A stretch of 10,907 nt of DNA from Euryarchaeota archaeon UBA250 (GCA_002504845.1 DATW01000086.1:1-10907), one strand, 5' to 3'; counted from the first letter of the stretch, positions 1-7,875 are shown. Notes: generated by a model not told the origin, from the letters alone. Numbers and translations are program-made.

Positions 1-24
1 AGCAGGAAGAAGGCTGCTGGAAGA

Positions 25-858
25 GTGTCTCAATCGACCGCAATTCCAAAGGACGCAGTTCCCGAGACTAAGGTGCCCACATGGGTAGAGTCATTTTTCG
101 GCGGCCCGCTTGTCCCCTCAGTCAGATTCCTAGCACCAAATAAGACCGTGGTGCGTCTGCAAACTGCATCCGTGACTGTGCTACTATTGCTCGGCCTCGT
201 GACATTCATGATAACCCCCTCTTCAGGAACTGCATGGTTCTGGTTCTCAAATATCATAGGAGTACCCTGGTTTAGCGGCATAATTCACTATCTTTTGTTA
301 ATAGGGGGAGTTGTCGTGGGGGCTTATGGAGTCCTACAACGGGATCAGCGCATGATATTGGCGTCTCAAGTCGCCGTGATATTAGTCACCATAAGATTCG
401 CAGGGAGCAAAGTGGAATTTGCAATGGAGGCACTGAACATCGGAAGCGAATTGATACAGAAGCTTCTGCTGATATTCTATGCCCTTTTCCTAGTCATGTA
501 TATTGAACTCTCATCCGGAGTGATACGTTTCTCGATGCTTGATACATCAATCAGAACCCGAGAGGTATACGTCATGGGTCAAGAACGAATAATACAGAAG
601 TACAACCTATCTCTCGGGACTACCCCTGCAATTGCAGGATTTGTCGCCTTGATCACACTCCTCATCAATGTCATAATACCCGCCTTCGTAGGATTCTTCG
701 ATGAAGTTGCATCAAACAGACTCAGTGAAAGTGTTGAGTTGACTAGTGTCTATGGTGTCGCACTGGGAACGGCCATGGTTTTCGGCATAATAGCAATATC
801 ATTCAGCGTCAACCTTCCAGCGAGAATACAGAAATTCCAGGAAGGCCGTGCAGAATAG
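25..858 (+). CDS. Six-helix integral membrane protein, function unknown
   Basis: I do not recognise a family. The 277-residue product has a polar N-terminus of about 45 residues and then six hydrophobic segments at roughly 46-64, 84-104, 109-125, 143-167, 200-224 and 240-262. A polar loop with several Arg and Lys (about 168-198) separates the first four helices from the last two. No catalytic or metal-binding motif stands out. The start is uncertain: GTG at 25 gives the sequence MSQSTAIPK, but the frame is open to the left edge with basic residues (SRKKAAGR), so the gene may begin outside the window. A purine-rich stretch at 4-13 could be a ribosome binding site, though it is about 11 bases from the GTG. 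Another in-frame GTG lies at 73. The stop codon (856-858) abuts the stop of the convergent chorismate synthase gene. That a membrane protein is encoded is well supported; its role is not. Confidence 0.8.
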   Translation: MSQSTAIPKDAVPETKVPTWVESFFGGPLVPSVRFLAPNKTVVRLQTASVTVLLLLGLVTFMITPSSGTAWFWFSNIIGVPWFSGIIHYLLLIGGVVVGAYGVLQRDQRMILASQVAVILVTIRFAGSKVEFAMEALNIGSELIQKLLLIFYALFLVMYIELSSGVIRFSMLDTSIRTREVYVMGQERIIQKYNLSLGTTPAIAGFVALITLLINVIIPAFVGFFDEVASNRLSESVELTSVYGVALGTAMVFGIIAISFSVNLPARIQKFQEGRAE

Positions 859-1965
859 TCATGCAGAGTTATCTTCAAACTGCTCGGACAGAGTCAAAAG
901 ATCGGCAATTACGAGTATTGCAGCGGCCTCCGCCACTGGAACGGCTCGTGGGCCGATTACTGGGTCGTGTCTCCCTGTCACCTTCAACATCCGTTGTTCC
1001 CCACTGGGGAGGTGAAGAGTAGATTGAGGGCGAGGGATGCTGCTGGGGGGTTTGAAGTGTACGACTATACGAAGTGGCGCCCCTGTTGAACGGCCTCCAA
1101 GAGCCCCATCCGGAGAGTGGCCGGCAGATGGCTCAGGTGTTGGACGATCGTCTTGAAGAGTCCATGAATCGTTGTGCTCTGAACCCTTCATCCTGGAAGC
1201 ACGTATACCTCTGCCGAATTCCACTGCGCGTGCACCGGGTATTGCCATCATAGCACGTGCAAGCGCAGGTTCGATGCCATCGAACCAAGGCTCTCCCATT
1301 CCAATCGGGAGTCCGCTGACTATGCATTCGACAGATGATCCCAAGGAGTCGCGATCCTTCCTAGAGCTCTCTATCACGCTTGAAAATAAATCTGCAGCCT
1401 CTGAATCAAGGCAATTGAGTCGTTGCATAGACTCTTTTTGGGTTTCATCGATCTGATTCAAATCAAGCAACGAACGCGATTGAGATTCGCCTACAGAGTA
1501 AAGATGGGCCCTCACGTGAATTCCTCTTTGAGACAGCAGTGGTCTAGTCTGGCTGGCTGCTGCTACTAAACCAAGAGTGAGACGGGCGGATTGCGACCCT
1601 CCCCCCCTAAGGTCTGCTGCGCCTCCTGAGCGTTCTATCTCAACCATGTCTGCATGGCCTGGGCGTGGATGATCTGGAAGAAAACCATAATCGCTTGATT
1701 TGGCATCGTTGTTTCTTGCTACGATTAATATCGGCCAACCAGTTGCTCGGCCCTCGTAGACCCCAGAAAGAATCTCGCATTGATCTGCCTCAAGACGCCT
1801 GCTCATCCCCTTTCTCCCTGGCTTTCTACGTTCCAACTCTTTTACTAGAGCATCATTGTCAATGTTGGTTCCCGCAGGTATTCCTTCGAGAAGTGCGCCT
1901 ACGGATGGGCCATGGCTCTCTCCGAAGAGAGTTACGCGTATATTATCGCCAAGACTCATGCCCAC
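859..1965 (-). CDS. aroC: Chorismate synthase
   Basis: Converts 5-enolpyruvylshikimate 3-phosphate to chorismate by 1,4-anti elimination of phosphate, with reduced FMN as cofactor; last step of the shikimate pathway, cytoplasmic. With the GTG start at 1965 the protein has 368 residues, normal for the family. Visible motifs are FGESHG (14-19), RPGHAD (101-106), RGGGSQSAR (120-128), GSEHND (261-266), GRHDP (331-335) and PRAVPVAEA (339-347). Both family histidines (18, 104) and the Asp of GRHD (334) are present. Two consensus blocks are altered: RGGGRSSARET reads RGGGSQSARLT, and the TNN(A/S)GG loop reads AGHSPDGALGG. The start was chosen because a GGAGG lies 7 bases upstream and the resulting N-terminus MGMSLGDNIRVT aligns with the usual M-x-GN(T/S)xGxxxRVT. 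ATG at 1959 (ATGA overlap with the shikimate kinase stop) and ATG at 1986 are alternatives; the latter has no Shine-Dalgarno. Last gene of the aro cluster. Confidence 0.95.
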   Translation of the reverse strand: MGMSLGDNIRVTLFGESHGPSVGALLEGIPAGTNIDNDALVKELERRKPGRKGMSRRLEADQCEILSGVYEGRATGWPILIVARNNDAKSSDYGFLPDHPRPGHADMVEIERSGGAADLRGGGSQSARLTLGLVAAASQTRPLLSQRGIHVRAHLYSVGESQSRSLLDLNQIDETQKESMQRLNCLDSEAADLFSSVIESSRKDRDSLGSSVECIVSGLPIGMGEPWFDGIEPALARAMMAIPGARAVEFGRGIRASRMKGSEHNDSWTLQDDRPTPEPSAGHSPDGALGGRSTGAPLRIVVHFKPPSSIPRPQSTLHLPSGEQRMLKVTGRHDPVIGPRAVPVAEAAAILVIADLLTLSEQFEDNSA

Positions 1966-2813
1966 TGTATTGCCTCCGTTTGACATGGATCATGCGCAAT
2001 CTTCGTAGTTATTGTTGGTCCGTATGCGCCTAGAACCTCAGAAAGATGGCTTACCTGGTCTTGTTCGTGTAACACGCCTATAGCGGGCCCAGAACCCGAT
2101 ATATTGGCAGTGTAATCCAAAGAAAACAGTCTATCAATAATCTCAGTTGCAAGTCTATCGCCCGTCGACAACGCTACTGCATCTGCATTTTCCCTCATTG
2201 CCCCTCGGATATCTCCAGACATCAAGTGGTCTCTAGCCGTCTTAAATTTTGACCTATTCACATAGAAATCCGACTTTTCAGGAGTTGATTTCCTTGTCCC
2301 TCTAAGCAATAATGTGCACATGCTCGATTTGATATCAACCGAGGCTACTGGCTCAGACGGATTTGAAGAATCAGTGCGAATAACCGCCGCCATCCTACCT
2401 AGCGCTGACCATGTATCATCGAATGACCCCGTCATCGAACACCCTGCGCGAAGTTGCATCTGAGTTGCTACTTGGATGATCTCCGAGTCTGAAAGGGATA
2501 TGTCGTGCATTGTTGCTGCGAATCTGACTGCGCTGACTGAAGCTGCTGATGAAGACTTCAAACCCATAGAAGAAGGTATATTGCTCCTTATTTCGAAAAA
2601 GAACGATTTTCCTACATCAAACCCAGTCACGTCCACGAGAGAGGGGCGTAATTGTGCCAACAACACATGCGGATCTTGATCGATATTTGGCCATGAGTCG
2701 GATGCAAAGGCCTCGCAGGTTAATTCCAGCGGAATTGTACAGCCCCAGTCACAACCGGATGCATGGAGGATGCTCATACCCCCATAAGCGCGTGTAGAAG
2801 CTTCAGAATTCAT
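1956..2813 (-). CDS. aroK: Archaeal shikimate kinase, GHMP kinase superfamily
   Basis: Phosphorylates shikimate at O3 with ATP. Archaea use this GHMP-fold enzyme, which is unrelated to the P-loop AroK/AroL of bacteria. The protein has 285 residues, the usual size for the family. The ATP-binding GHMP motif is at 79-90 (IPSSMGLKSSSA), the archaeal-type GLKSSSA version. A GSFDD motif lies at 129-133, and the C-terminal glycine motif ISGSGPA is at 238-244. The N-terminal block RAYGGMSILHASG (8-20) aligns with the family's RAxAxGAxTIxNAxAxG, which supports ATG 2813 over internal ATG codons. The start overlaps the stop of DHQ synthase II as ATGA (2813-2810). A GGGGAGATGA stretch (2830-2821) serves as ribosome binding site, indicating translational coupling. 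The context of aroB' upstream and aroC downstream separates it from homoserine or mevalonate kinases of the same superfamily. Confidence 0.93.
   Translation of the reverse strand: MNSEASTRAYGGMSILHASGCDWGCTIPLELTCEAFASDSWPNIDQDPHVLLAQLRPSLVDVTGFDVGKSFFFEIRSNIPSSMGLKSSSAASVSAVRFAATMHDISLSDSEIIQVATQMQLRAGCSMTGSFDDTWSALGRMAAVIRTDSSNPSEPVASVDIKSSMCTLLLRGTRKSTPEKSDFYVNRSKFKTARDHLMSGDIRGAMRENADAVALSTGDRLATEIIDRLFSLDYTANISGSGPAIGVLHEQDQVSHLSEVLGAYGPTITTKIAHDPCQTEAIQWA
1973..1977 (-). promoter_or_regulatory. Shine-Dalgarno site deciding the aroC start
   Basis: GGAGG on the - strand inside the 3' end of shikimate kinase. It lies 7 bases before GTG 1965 and 13 bases before ATG 1959, and it is downstream of ATG 1986, so it favours the GTG start. 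Confidence 0.6.
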
Positions 2814-3766
2814 CTTTCATTCATCTCCCCTGCCAACTCAAGACCAACATGGCGCATGCCTGAATCGCCTCGAATGAGTATCTTGTCACCCGCCTTTAGC
2901 GATGTTACGCTTACATGTCCCCCTGGTTTGACTAGGCGGACTGTCTCTGCCTGCTGGACCAGTATCTGTCCAACATCATGTCCTGATGAAAAATGAATGA
3001 TCAGAAATGGCCTTCTCTCGATTTTTAGACGACCGATTGTAGCTGGGCGTAGTTTTCCTTCCGAATTTACTACAGCCACCTCATGTCCTGCTTCAAGCTC
3101 ACTGAGATATCTTGTGGAGCCGTCAGCCATCAAGCAATATGCGTGTACAGCACCAGCATTCACTCTAAACGGACGTGTCGGGACATACTCGGAGGGGATA
3201 GTCTCTCCATGTATCATTGCCATTGCATTGGCCGATGATCCAATCAACATGCCTTCCCCCAAATCGAGCCTTTCCGTCAGATCTACGCAAACTCGTTCCC
3301 CGACTCCGCCAGATTGTATTGATGTCACATCTGCAATTGAAAGGCGTGCTTCTTCGTAGGTTGATTCGGCATATTTCGAGATTTTCTCTCCGACAATTTT
3401 CTTCGCGGCACGGATGATTTTTGATTCAAATGGCACCACTATTGCATCGACCCCGTGTTGCAAGGCAAAGGCTGCGCCGTTGAGCTCGATTTCCTTCGAA
3501 ATCGAAGCTGCAACCTTAGTTCCGGATCCAGATGCTGCAGCGATGATGTTCTCTAATGGTATCATTGTCCAATCAGAACATCGAACAAGTATCCATTCGA
3601 CCATACCGATCAACGACTTTGCTTCTTCTTGGCCTCTAAAATCATCGAGTTGCACGACTGCCACGTCACTTGAAGATCCATTCCAAAGTCTACTGAACTG
3701 ATCTTGCAATTCTTGATTTACTTCCCCCTCGGATTCGAGGGCCGTGATGTCAAGCCACAAATCCAT
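2810..3766 (-). CDS. aroB': 3-dehydroquinate synthase II (archaeal AroB')
   Basis: Performs NAD-dependent oxidative deamination and cyclisation of 2-amino-3,7-dideoxy-D-threo-hept-6-ulosonate to 3-dehydroquinate, the archaeal second step of the shikimate route. The 318-residue protein has no similarity to bacterial AroB. Family landmarks are WTMIPLENIIAA (66-77), GVGERVCVDL (154-163), GEGMLIGSSANAM (170-182), RPFRVNAGAVHAY (198-210) and GRLKIERRP (245-253). The frame stays open upstream to 3916, but ATG 3766 is chosen because MDLWLDIT matches the family's start, the longer form would overlap the ADH synthase gene by 143 bases, and GGAGTGA lies 7 bases before it. It follows ADH synthase by 7 bases and overlaps shikimate kinase by 4, so it is the second gene of the aro cluster. 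The assignment is firm because both sequence and neighbour agree. Confidence 0.95.
   Translation of the reverse strand: MDLWLDITALESEGEVNQELQDQFSRLWNGSSSDVAVVQLDDFRGQEEAKSLIGMVEWILVRCSDWTMIPLENIIAAASGSGTKVAASISKEIELNGAAFALQHGVDAIVVPFESKIIRAAKKIVGEKISKYAESTYEEARLSIADVTSIQSGGVGERVCVDLTERLDLGEGMLIGSSANAMAMIHGETIPSEYVPTRPFRVNAGAVHAYCLMADGSTRYLSELEAGHEVAVVNSEGKLRPATIGRLKIERRPFLIIHFSSGHDVGQILVQQAETVRLVKPGGHVSVTSLKAGDKILIRGDSGMRHVGLELAGEMNER
2821..2830 (-). promoter_or_regulatory. Shine-Dalgarno site of shikimate kinase
   Basis: GGGGAGATGA on the - strand, ending 7 bases before ATG 2813. It lies within the last codons of DHQ synthase II and fits coupled translation through the ATGA overlap. Confidence 0.6.
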
Positions 3767-3773
3767 GCGCCAT

Positions 3774-3780
3774 TCACTCC
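3774..3780 (-). promoter_or_regulatory. Shine-Dalgarno site of DHQ synthase II
   Basis: GGAGTGA on the - strand, 7 bases before ATG 3766. Its last three bases are the TGA stop of ADH synthase. It supports 3766 as the true start. Confidence 0.65.
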
Positions 3781-4568
3781 AGCAATGTGGAAGCCTGGTC
3801 AGCGGTTGCGCCTTCGTGCACAATTGCTCTGAGGGCTTTAATCCTGCCAACCCGATTGGATGAGGAGAAGACTTGCCGGCCCATGCACACTCCCGAAGCT
3901 CCTGATGATACCGCACTTTCTACAATCTCGAGTGTATGAGTGAACGGCTTGCCCATGGGGCCGCCGGCGATTAATACTGGAATAGGGACTGAGGAGCAAA
4001 CCTCTGCGAAAGACTCGGCGTCTCCCGTCCACGGCACCTTGGCCACATGGCACCCCAACTCCCAGGCCACACGAGCTGCATGTGCAACACCATTAGTCGC
4101 ATCCTCCTCATTTAGCACCAAGTTTGGGCCTCTTGGATATACCATCCCTAGAACTGGGAATGTGTATTTCAATGCAGAAGTGGTGAGGGAGCCTGCAGAT
4201 TCTATCATCTCGTATTCTCTTCTATCTCCAAGATTTATTTGACATGAAAGAGCACTTGCACCTCTATTGTAGGCCTCTTTCGCAGTTCCAACAAGCATCT
4301 TTCTATCCGCATTTTCCCCGCCGTGTATCGTAGACGCTGATACGTGCATTACGAAATTTTTCCATTGTGTCCTGGATAATTGATGTGAAAGTACCCCTTT
4401 CTGGAGAACAATCGCGTCGGCACCTGCAGATATGCAATCATCTACGGCTGAATCAATGTCATTGAGACCTTCCACCGGATACGAGCTTAAACCGTGATCC
4501 ATGGGTATCCACACACCTCTGCCACCAGGCAACAGCGATGAGAGAGCGTCGTTGACGTCATCTGCCAT
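3774..4568 (-). CDS. aroA': 2-amino-3,7-dideoxy-D-threo-hept-6-ulosonate synthase (ADH synthase, archaeal AroA')
   Basis: Class I aldolase of the DeoC/LacD/FbaB fold. It condenses L-aspartate semialdehyde with 6-deoxy-5-ketofructose 1-phosphate (transaldolase-like) to give ADH, the archaeal entry to aromatic amino acid synthesis. The 264-residue protein shows IPMDHGLSSYPVEGL (21-35) with Asp24 and His25, the MVYPRG block (142-147) with the expected catalytic Tyr144, HVAKVPWTGD (174-183) with Schiff-base Lys177, and the phosphate-binding GGPMGK (202-207). A plain fructose-bisphosphate aldolase of the same family cannot be excluded by sequence alone. The adjacent DHQ synthase II gene, 7 bases downstream, makes ADH synthase much more likely. 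No Shine-Dalgarno precedes ATG 4568. The 36-base gap to exonuclease III contains only a weak AT-rich ATTCAAA about 28 bases before the ATG, which could be a poor TATA element for a leaderless transcript. Confidence 0.9.
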   Translation of the reverse strand: MADDVNDALSSLLPGGRGVWIPMDHGLSSYPVEGLNDIDSAVDDCISAGADAIVLQKGVLSHQLSRTQWKNFVMHVSASTIHGGENADRKMLVGTAKEAYNRGASALSCQINLGDRREYEMIESAGSLTTSALKYTFPVLGMVYPRGPNLVLNEEDATNGVAHAARVAWELGCHVAKVPWTGDAESFAEVCSSVPIPVLIAGGPMGKPFTHTLEIVESAVSSGASGVCMGRQVFSSSNRVGRIKALRAIVHEGATADQASTLLE

Positions 4569-4604
4569 ACAGTGGACTAACAGGTCGATGCGTTTGAATC
4601 TCTG

Positions 4605-5390
4605 CTATTCGTCTGCAAAATCTGCAACTACTGGCGCGTGATCTGAAACCGTAAGGCCGCCTTCCCGTATTATCTCAGCTGAGATGAAGATTTCAGAGGC
4701 TGCAGGGTTGGCGAGGACGTAGTCTATTCTCCACCCCCTGTCGAGCTCTCTGGCCCTACCCCTGTTAGACCACCACGAGTAAGGCCCCTTTATTGGCCCA
4801 AGATGCTTTCTGAGTAAATCTTCCCAACCGATATCGATCAGTCTATCGAACCATTGCCTCTCATGATCAAGGAATCCGGATGTCCTCTTGTTTCCTTTTG
4901 GATCCCATATGTCGTTCTCAGTGTGGGCTATGTTCAGATCCCCGCAAAGTAGGGCGGGTTCCTTCGATTCGACGAATTTCCTACTCCAATCGAGCATATC
5001 TTCGAGCCATTGATCTTTGTAGTCTTGACGCTCCTGCCTCGCAGAGCCATTTGGAAGATACATATTGATACAACTCAGATTACCATGCTTTGTAACCAAA
5101 ACCCTACCTTCCGGATCTCTAGTCTCGTCCAAATTGGTATCAATACCCCTTTCAATCTCTTTCATTTCGATTCTCGAGCATGACATAACTCCAGAATATC
5201 CTTTCTTATCGGCTGGATGCCAGATCAACTCATATCCCTCTGGCTCAGACCATTCCTTTGGCATCTGTTCAGGCAGCGCCCTAACCTCTTGGAATAACAT
5301 GATGTCAGCGTCGATCTTCTTGATGAAATCATCAAGTCCCTTTCGATGAGCGGCTCGAATGCCATTCAGGTTCCACGTAACAACCCGCAT
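4605..5390 (-). CDS. xth: Exodeoxyribonuclease III / AP endonuclease (ExoIII family)
   Basis: Mg-dependent nuclease of the endonuclease/exonuclease/phosphatase fold. It cleaves DNA 5' of abasic sites and removes 3' blocking groups or nucleotides in base excision repair. At 261 residues it has the usual length. All expected catalytic residues are visible: Asn7 in TWNLNGIR, Glu35 in LFQEVR, Tyr111 in NMYLPNG, Asp151 and Asn153 in CGDLNIAH, Asp223 in RIDYVL, and Asp250-His251 in VSDHAPV. The start is ATG 5390, giving the canonical MRVVTWNLNG. It lies 10 bases after the stop of the FtsX-like permease and 36 bases before ADH synthase, all on one strand, so it may be co-transcribed with either group. 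I see no functional link to transport or aromatic synthesis; close packing in a compact genome is the simplest explanation. No strong ribosome binding site is visible. Confidence 0.95.
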   Translation of the reverse strand: MRVVTWNLNGIRAAHRKGLDDFIKKIDADIMLFQEVRALPEQMPKEWSEPEGYELIWHPADKKGYSGVMSCSRIEMKEIERGIDTNLDETRDPEGRVLVTKHGNLSCINMYLPNGSARQERQDYKDQWLEDMLDWSRKFVESKEPALLCGDLNIAHTENDIWDPKGNKRTSGFLDHERQWFDRLIDIGWEDLLRKHLGPIKGPYSWWSNRGRARELDRGWRIDYVLANPAASEIFISAEIIREGGLTVSDHAPVVADFADE

Positions 5391-5400
5391 AGAGACGGGC

Positions 5401-7875
5401 TCACTGAGATAGGTCTTTGACTTTCTCGACGAGGTCTAACCTACTAATTCGCCACATTCCGAAGGGAGTGAGCATTACGGATATGAATACAACAATGCCA
5501 ATAAGTTGCGCTATAATCATGAAATCGGGGCTGACAGTCAGATAAAATGCCCATTGTATGAATGTAGAAACCAAGGCTTGAGTGCCGATAATTGTGAATC
5601 CGGTGGCCAGAATTCCGCCTATTAGGCCAATGGCGATATGTTCGCCCAGCATCATACTCCCAATCTTGTTGATTGGGGCGCCAAGCACCCGCAGTGTCGC
5701 TATCTCCACGTCTCGTTCTGCAAGATTCATGATTAGCGTGTTGAATAAAACGACAATCGCAATGATAATCCCAAGCGCTAGGACAGAGCTGAAAATTCCC
5801 TGTTGCTGTTCGAGAAGGTTCTCGAAAGTTGATATTAAGTCCTCTTTTTGAGTCACTCCCAGCGAAATCTCGCCCAATTCGCTGTCGACTTCCGCCCCCT
5901 GTGGCAGTTCAATCAAAACAGAGGTCGCCTCTATCCCCACCACGGGAACCAAATCCTGTCGATGGAGATATATGGTTCTCGATATTTCGCCTTGAGTGAT
6001 TCCGGTTATCTCAATATTCATTGGAGTGGCTCCGAACATGATTGTCTGAGTTTGACCGACTTGCCAATCCAGGAAGTGCTGCAGCCCCTCATCGACGAGC
6101 ACCTGAATAGTTTCAGAATTGGCCACAGGAAGTGATCCTTCTTTGAGATCTAAAACTATCATCGAATTGTCATTGGTTGATATTGAGTCTAATCCATTGG
6201 CTGATAGATACCTCGTATCTCCCTCCGGGTTGGCTGGGAACGCTAACTTCCACTCGTAGTTTGCACCCTGCTCCTCAGCCCATTCACTAACTGCTACCTC
6301 TCCCCCAAATGGAACTACAACTTCAGCATCCCAGTTTTGGTTCTCCTCAACATTGCCAACTATCGCATCTTCCATGGTGCCCATCATCAGCGTCATACTT
6401 CCGAAAATTAACATCGACAGGCCAACGGCGAAGAACGTGAAGACTAGTCTGGCTGGCTTTCTTATGCTAGATCGGATGGTTAGGCCTACGGTGGAAGGGA
6501 GTCTGGAAGTTAACTTCTGCAGCATCCTAGATGAGAGTCTAATCTGATGTTGTCCGCGCATGATTTCTAGAGGCTGCAGCCTGGAAGCCTGTATGGCTGG
6601 GAGAATACCGGAAAACAGGACTACTAGCATGGCGATCCCGGATATTTGCAGCAAGATTGGATTGATATCTGCAGATTCGACAATTGGTATTCCCAGCACT
6701 CCTTCATACACATCTAACATAGCTGGAGCGCCGAATAATATCCCAGATATCGCCCCGAAGAGACAACCTACCAAACCGATTATTATCGGCATCAGGATAT
6801 ATCCTGGGATTATGACATTTCTTGGGATTCCAAGAGTCCTCAATATCGCAATTTCCCTAGACTGGGACTGTACCAACCTTTGAAGGCTCAAGAAAATGGT
6901 TATTCCAGCGACTATTGCAATCATAGCAGTAACTGGGACATAAATCTCCATTGCAGATTCGGCGTCGGCACGAAGATATTCTACAGATTCTACTCCAGAG
7001 CGGCTGTATACTAATGAGGGAGAGTCGTGAATGTCCTGCAAAATAGAGTCGATTTTACCAATGACGACTGTGATTTCTTCGCCTTCGATATCGATAGTCG
7101 ACTGCAAGTCATAATCCGGAGTTCCGACTATGTCGATGAGGAGGAGGTTTGCTGACCCGTCGCTGAGATTCGCTAACTTCTCGAGCCCCTCGGCCGTCAA
7201 GTATCCCGTAGCAAATGTTCCAGGGTCAGCGGGGAATAATGACCCGCTCTGAGCGTAGTATAGGTGGTTTGAATGGTGCCCTATGCCAACGACACTGTAA
7301 TTCATACTGCCGGATCCTGCCCCTATAGTGATGCTGTCACCGATTCCAACATCCATTCCTTCGGCCACCCTCACATCCACAACTATCTCATCATCTGCGC
7401 TAGGCATCACTCCAGAGCAACATTCATGATCGGGGAACCAAACTCTGTCGACATGTCCTTGATCGATTCCGTGCCACACTGCAGGAACGATGGCCTCTTC
7501 ACCGTCATCGCTGATGTGAAACATGACGCCGTCTAGTTTCAGACGGGGTTCACATTCGTTTAGTGACAAATCTGAATCGGGCCATTGATACTCAATTTCA
7601 TCACAAATCGAGTCGGCAACACTTCCATTCCACGTCGAGCTAGGATTTTCTACCCAAATATCTGCAAGGTTCACGCCCTTGTCTGTATCGGCATAGATAT
7701 CTTCGTACATGCTTGAAGCGGTATGGGCGTATGCTGCAAAAGAGATGCCTGCGAAAACGCCGACCATGACCATAATCACTACTGCGAAGAGTCGTATCTT
7801 TGTACGCCACAGACTTCGTGCCAAACGCTTTGTTAGTAATCCAAACAAGAGTTCCACCTCATTCAACAATCTCAT
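5401..7875 (-). CDS. ABC transporter permease with two FtsX domains (MacB/LolE-like)
   Basis: Membrane subunit of a type VII (MacB/LolCDE-like) ABC system; such proteins export lipids, peptides or toxins or transmit force across the membrane without a classical channel. The 824-residue protein has eight predicted helices: about 28-50, 311-331, 353-383, 404-428, 475-499, 692-714, 743-777 and 785-805. The first extracytoplasmic domain spans roughly 51-310 and carries four cysteines (91, 108, 152, 153). The second spans about 500-691 and has none. After helix 2 and after helix 6 come the FtsX cytoplasmic signatures SREIAILRTLG (339-349) and RDVEIATLRVLG (721-732), showing an internal duplication into two FtsX halves. 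A basic N-terminus (KRLARSLWRTKIR) precedes the first helix. ATG 7875 overlaps the ATPase gene by 17 bases, marking them as partners. No ribosome binding site is clear. The substrate cannot be read from the sequence. Confidence 0.92.
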   Translation of the reverse strand: MRLLNEVELLFGLLTKRLARSLWRTKIRLFAVVIMVMVGVFAGISFAAYAHTASSMYEDIYADTDKGVNLADIWVENPSSTWNGSVADSICDEIEYQWPDSDLSLNECEPRLKLDGVMFHISDDGEEAIVPAVWHGIDQGHVDRVWFPDHECCSGVMPSADDEIVVDVRVAEGMDVGIGDSITIGAGSGSMNYSVVGIGHHSNHLYYAQSGSLFPADPGTFATGYLTAEGLEKLANLSDGSANLLLIDIVGTPDYDLQSTIDIEGEEITVVIGKIDSILQDIHDSPSLVYSRSGVESVEYLRADAESAMEIYVPVTAMIAIVAGITIFLSLQRLVQSQSREIAILRTLGIPRNVIIPGYILMPIIIGLVGCLFGAISGILFGAPAMLDVYEGVLGIPIVESADINPILLQISGIAMLVVLFSGILPAIQASRLQPLEIMRGQHQIRLSSRMLQKLTSRLPSTVGLTIRSSIRKPARLVFTFFAVGLSMLIFGSMTLMMGTMEDAIVGNVEENQNWDAEVVVPFGGEVAVSEWAEEQGANYEWKLAFPANPEGDTRYLSANGLDSISTNDNSMIVLDLKEGSLPVANSETIQVLVDEGLQHFLDWQVGQTQTIMFGATPMNIEITGITQGEISRTIYLHRQDLVPVVGIEATSVLIELPQGAEVDSELGEISLGVTQKEDLISTFENLLEQQQGIFSSVLALGIIIAIVVLFNTLIMNLAERDVEIATLRVLGAPINKIGSMMLGEHIAIGLIGGILATGFTIIGTQALVSTFIQWAFYLTVSPDFMIIAQLIGIVVFISVMLTPFGMWRISRLDLVEKVKDLSQ

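Noticed and set aside
30..281. Minus-strand reading frame of 83 codons under the left membrane protein gene
   Set aside because: Fully antisense to a gene with six convincing membrane segments; no recognisable domain or ribosome binding site.
1665..2033. Plus-strand reading frame of 122 codons opposite aroC and the aroK end
   Set aside because: Antisense to two firmly identified enzymes; composition (many Leu, Arg, Cys) looks like a shadow frame.
3767..3916. Upstream extension of DHQ synthase II to 3916
   Set aside because: It lies inside the ADH synthase gene in another frame and shows no family similarity; ATG 3766 has a good Shine-Dalgarno and the expected N-terminus.
6560..6883. Plus-strand reading frame of 107 codons opposite the permease
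   Set aside because: Mirror of hydrophobic helix codons; Ile/Pro-rich shadow, no start signal.
5401..7875. Possible frameshift or fusion of two permease genes
   Set aside because: The two FtsX halves are in one intact frame with the eight-helix layout normal for full-length duplicated permeases, so this is standard architecture.
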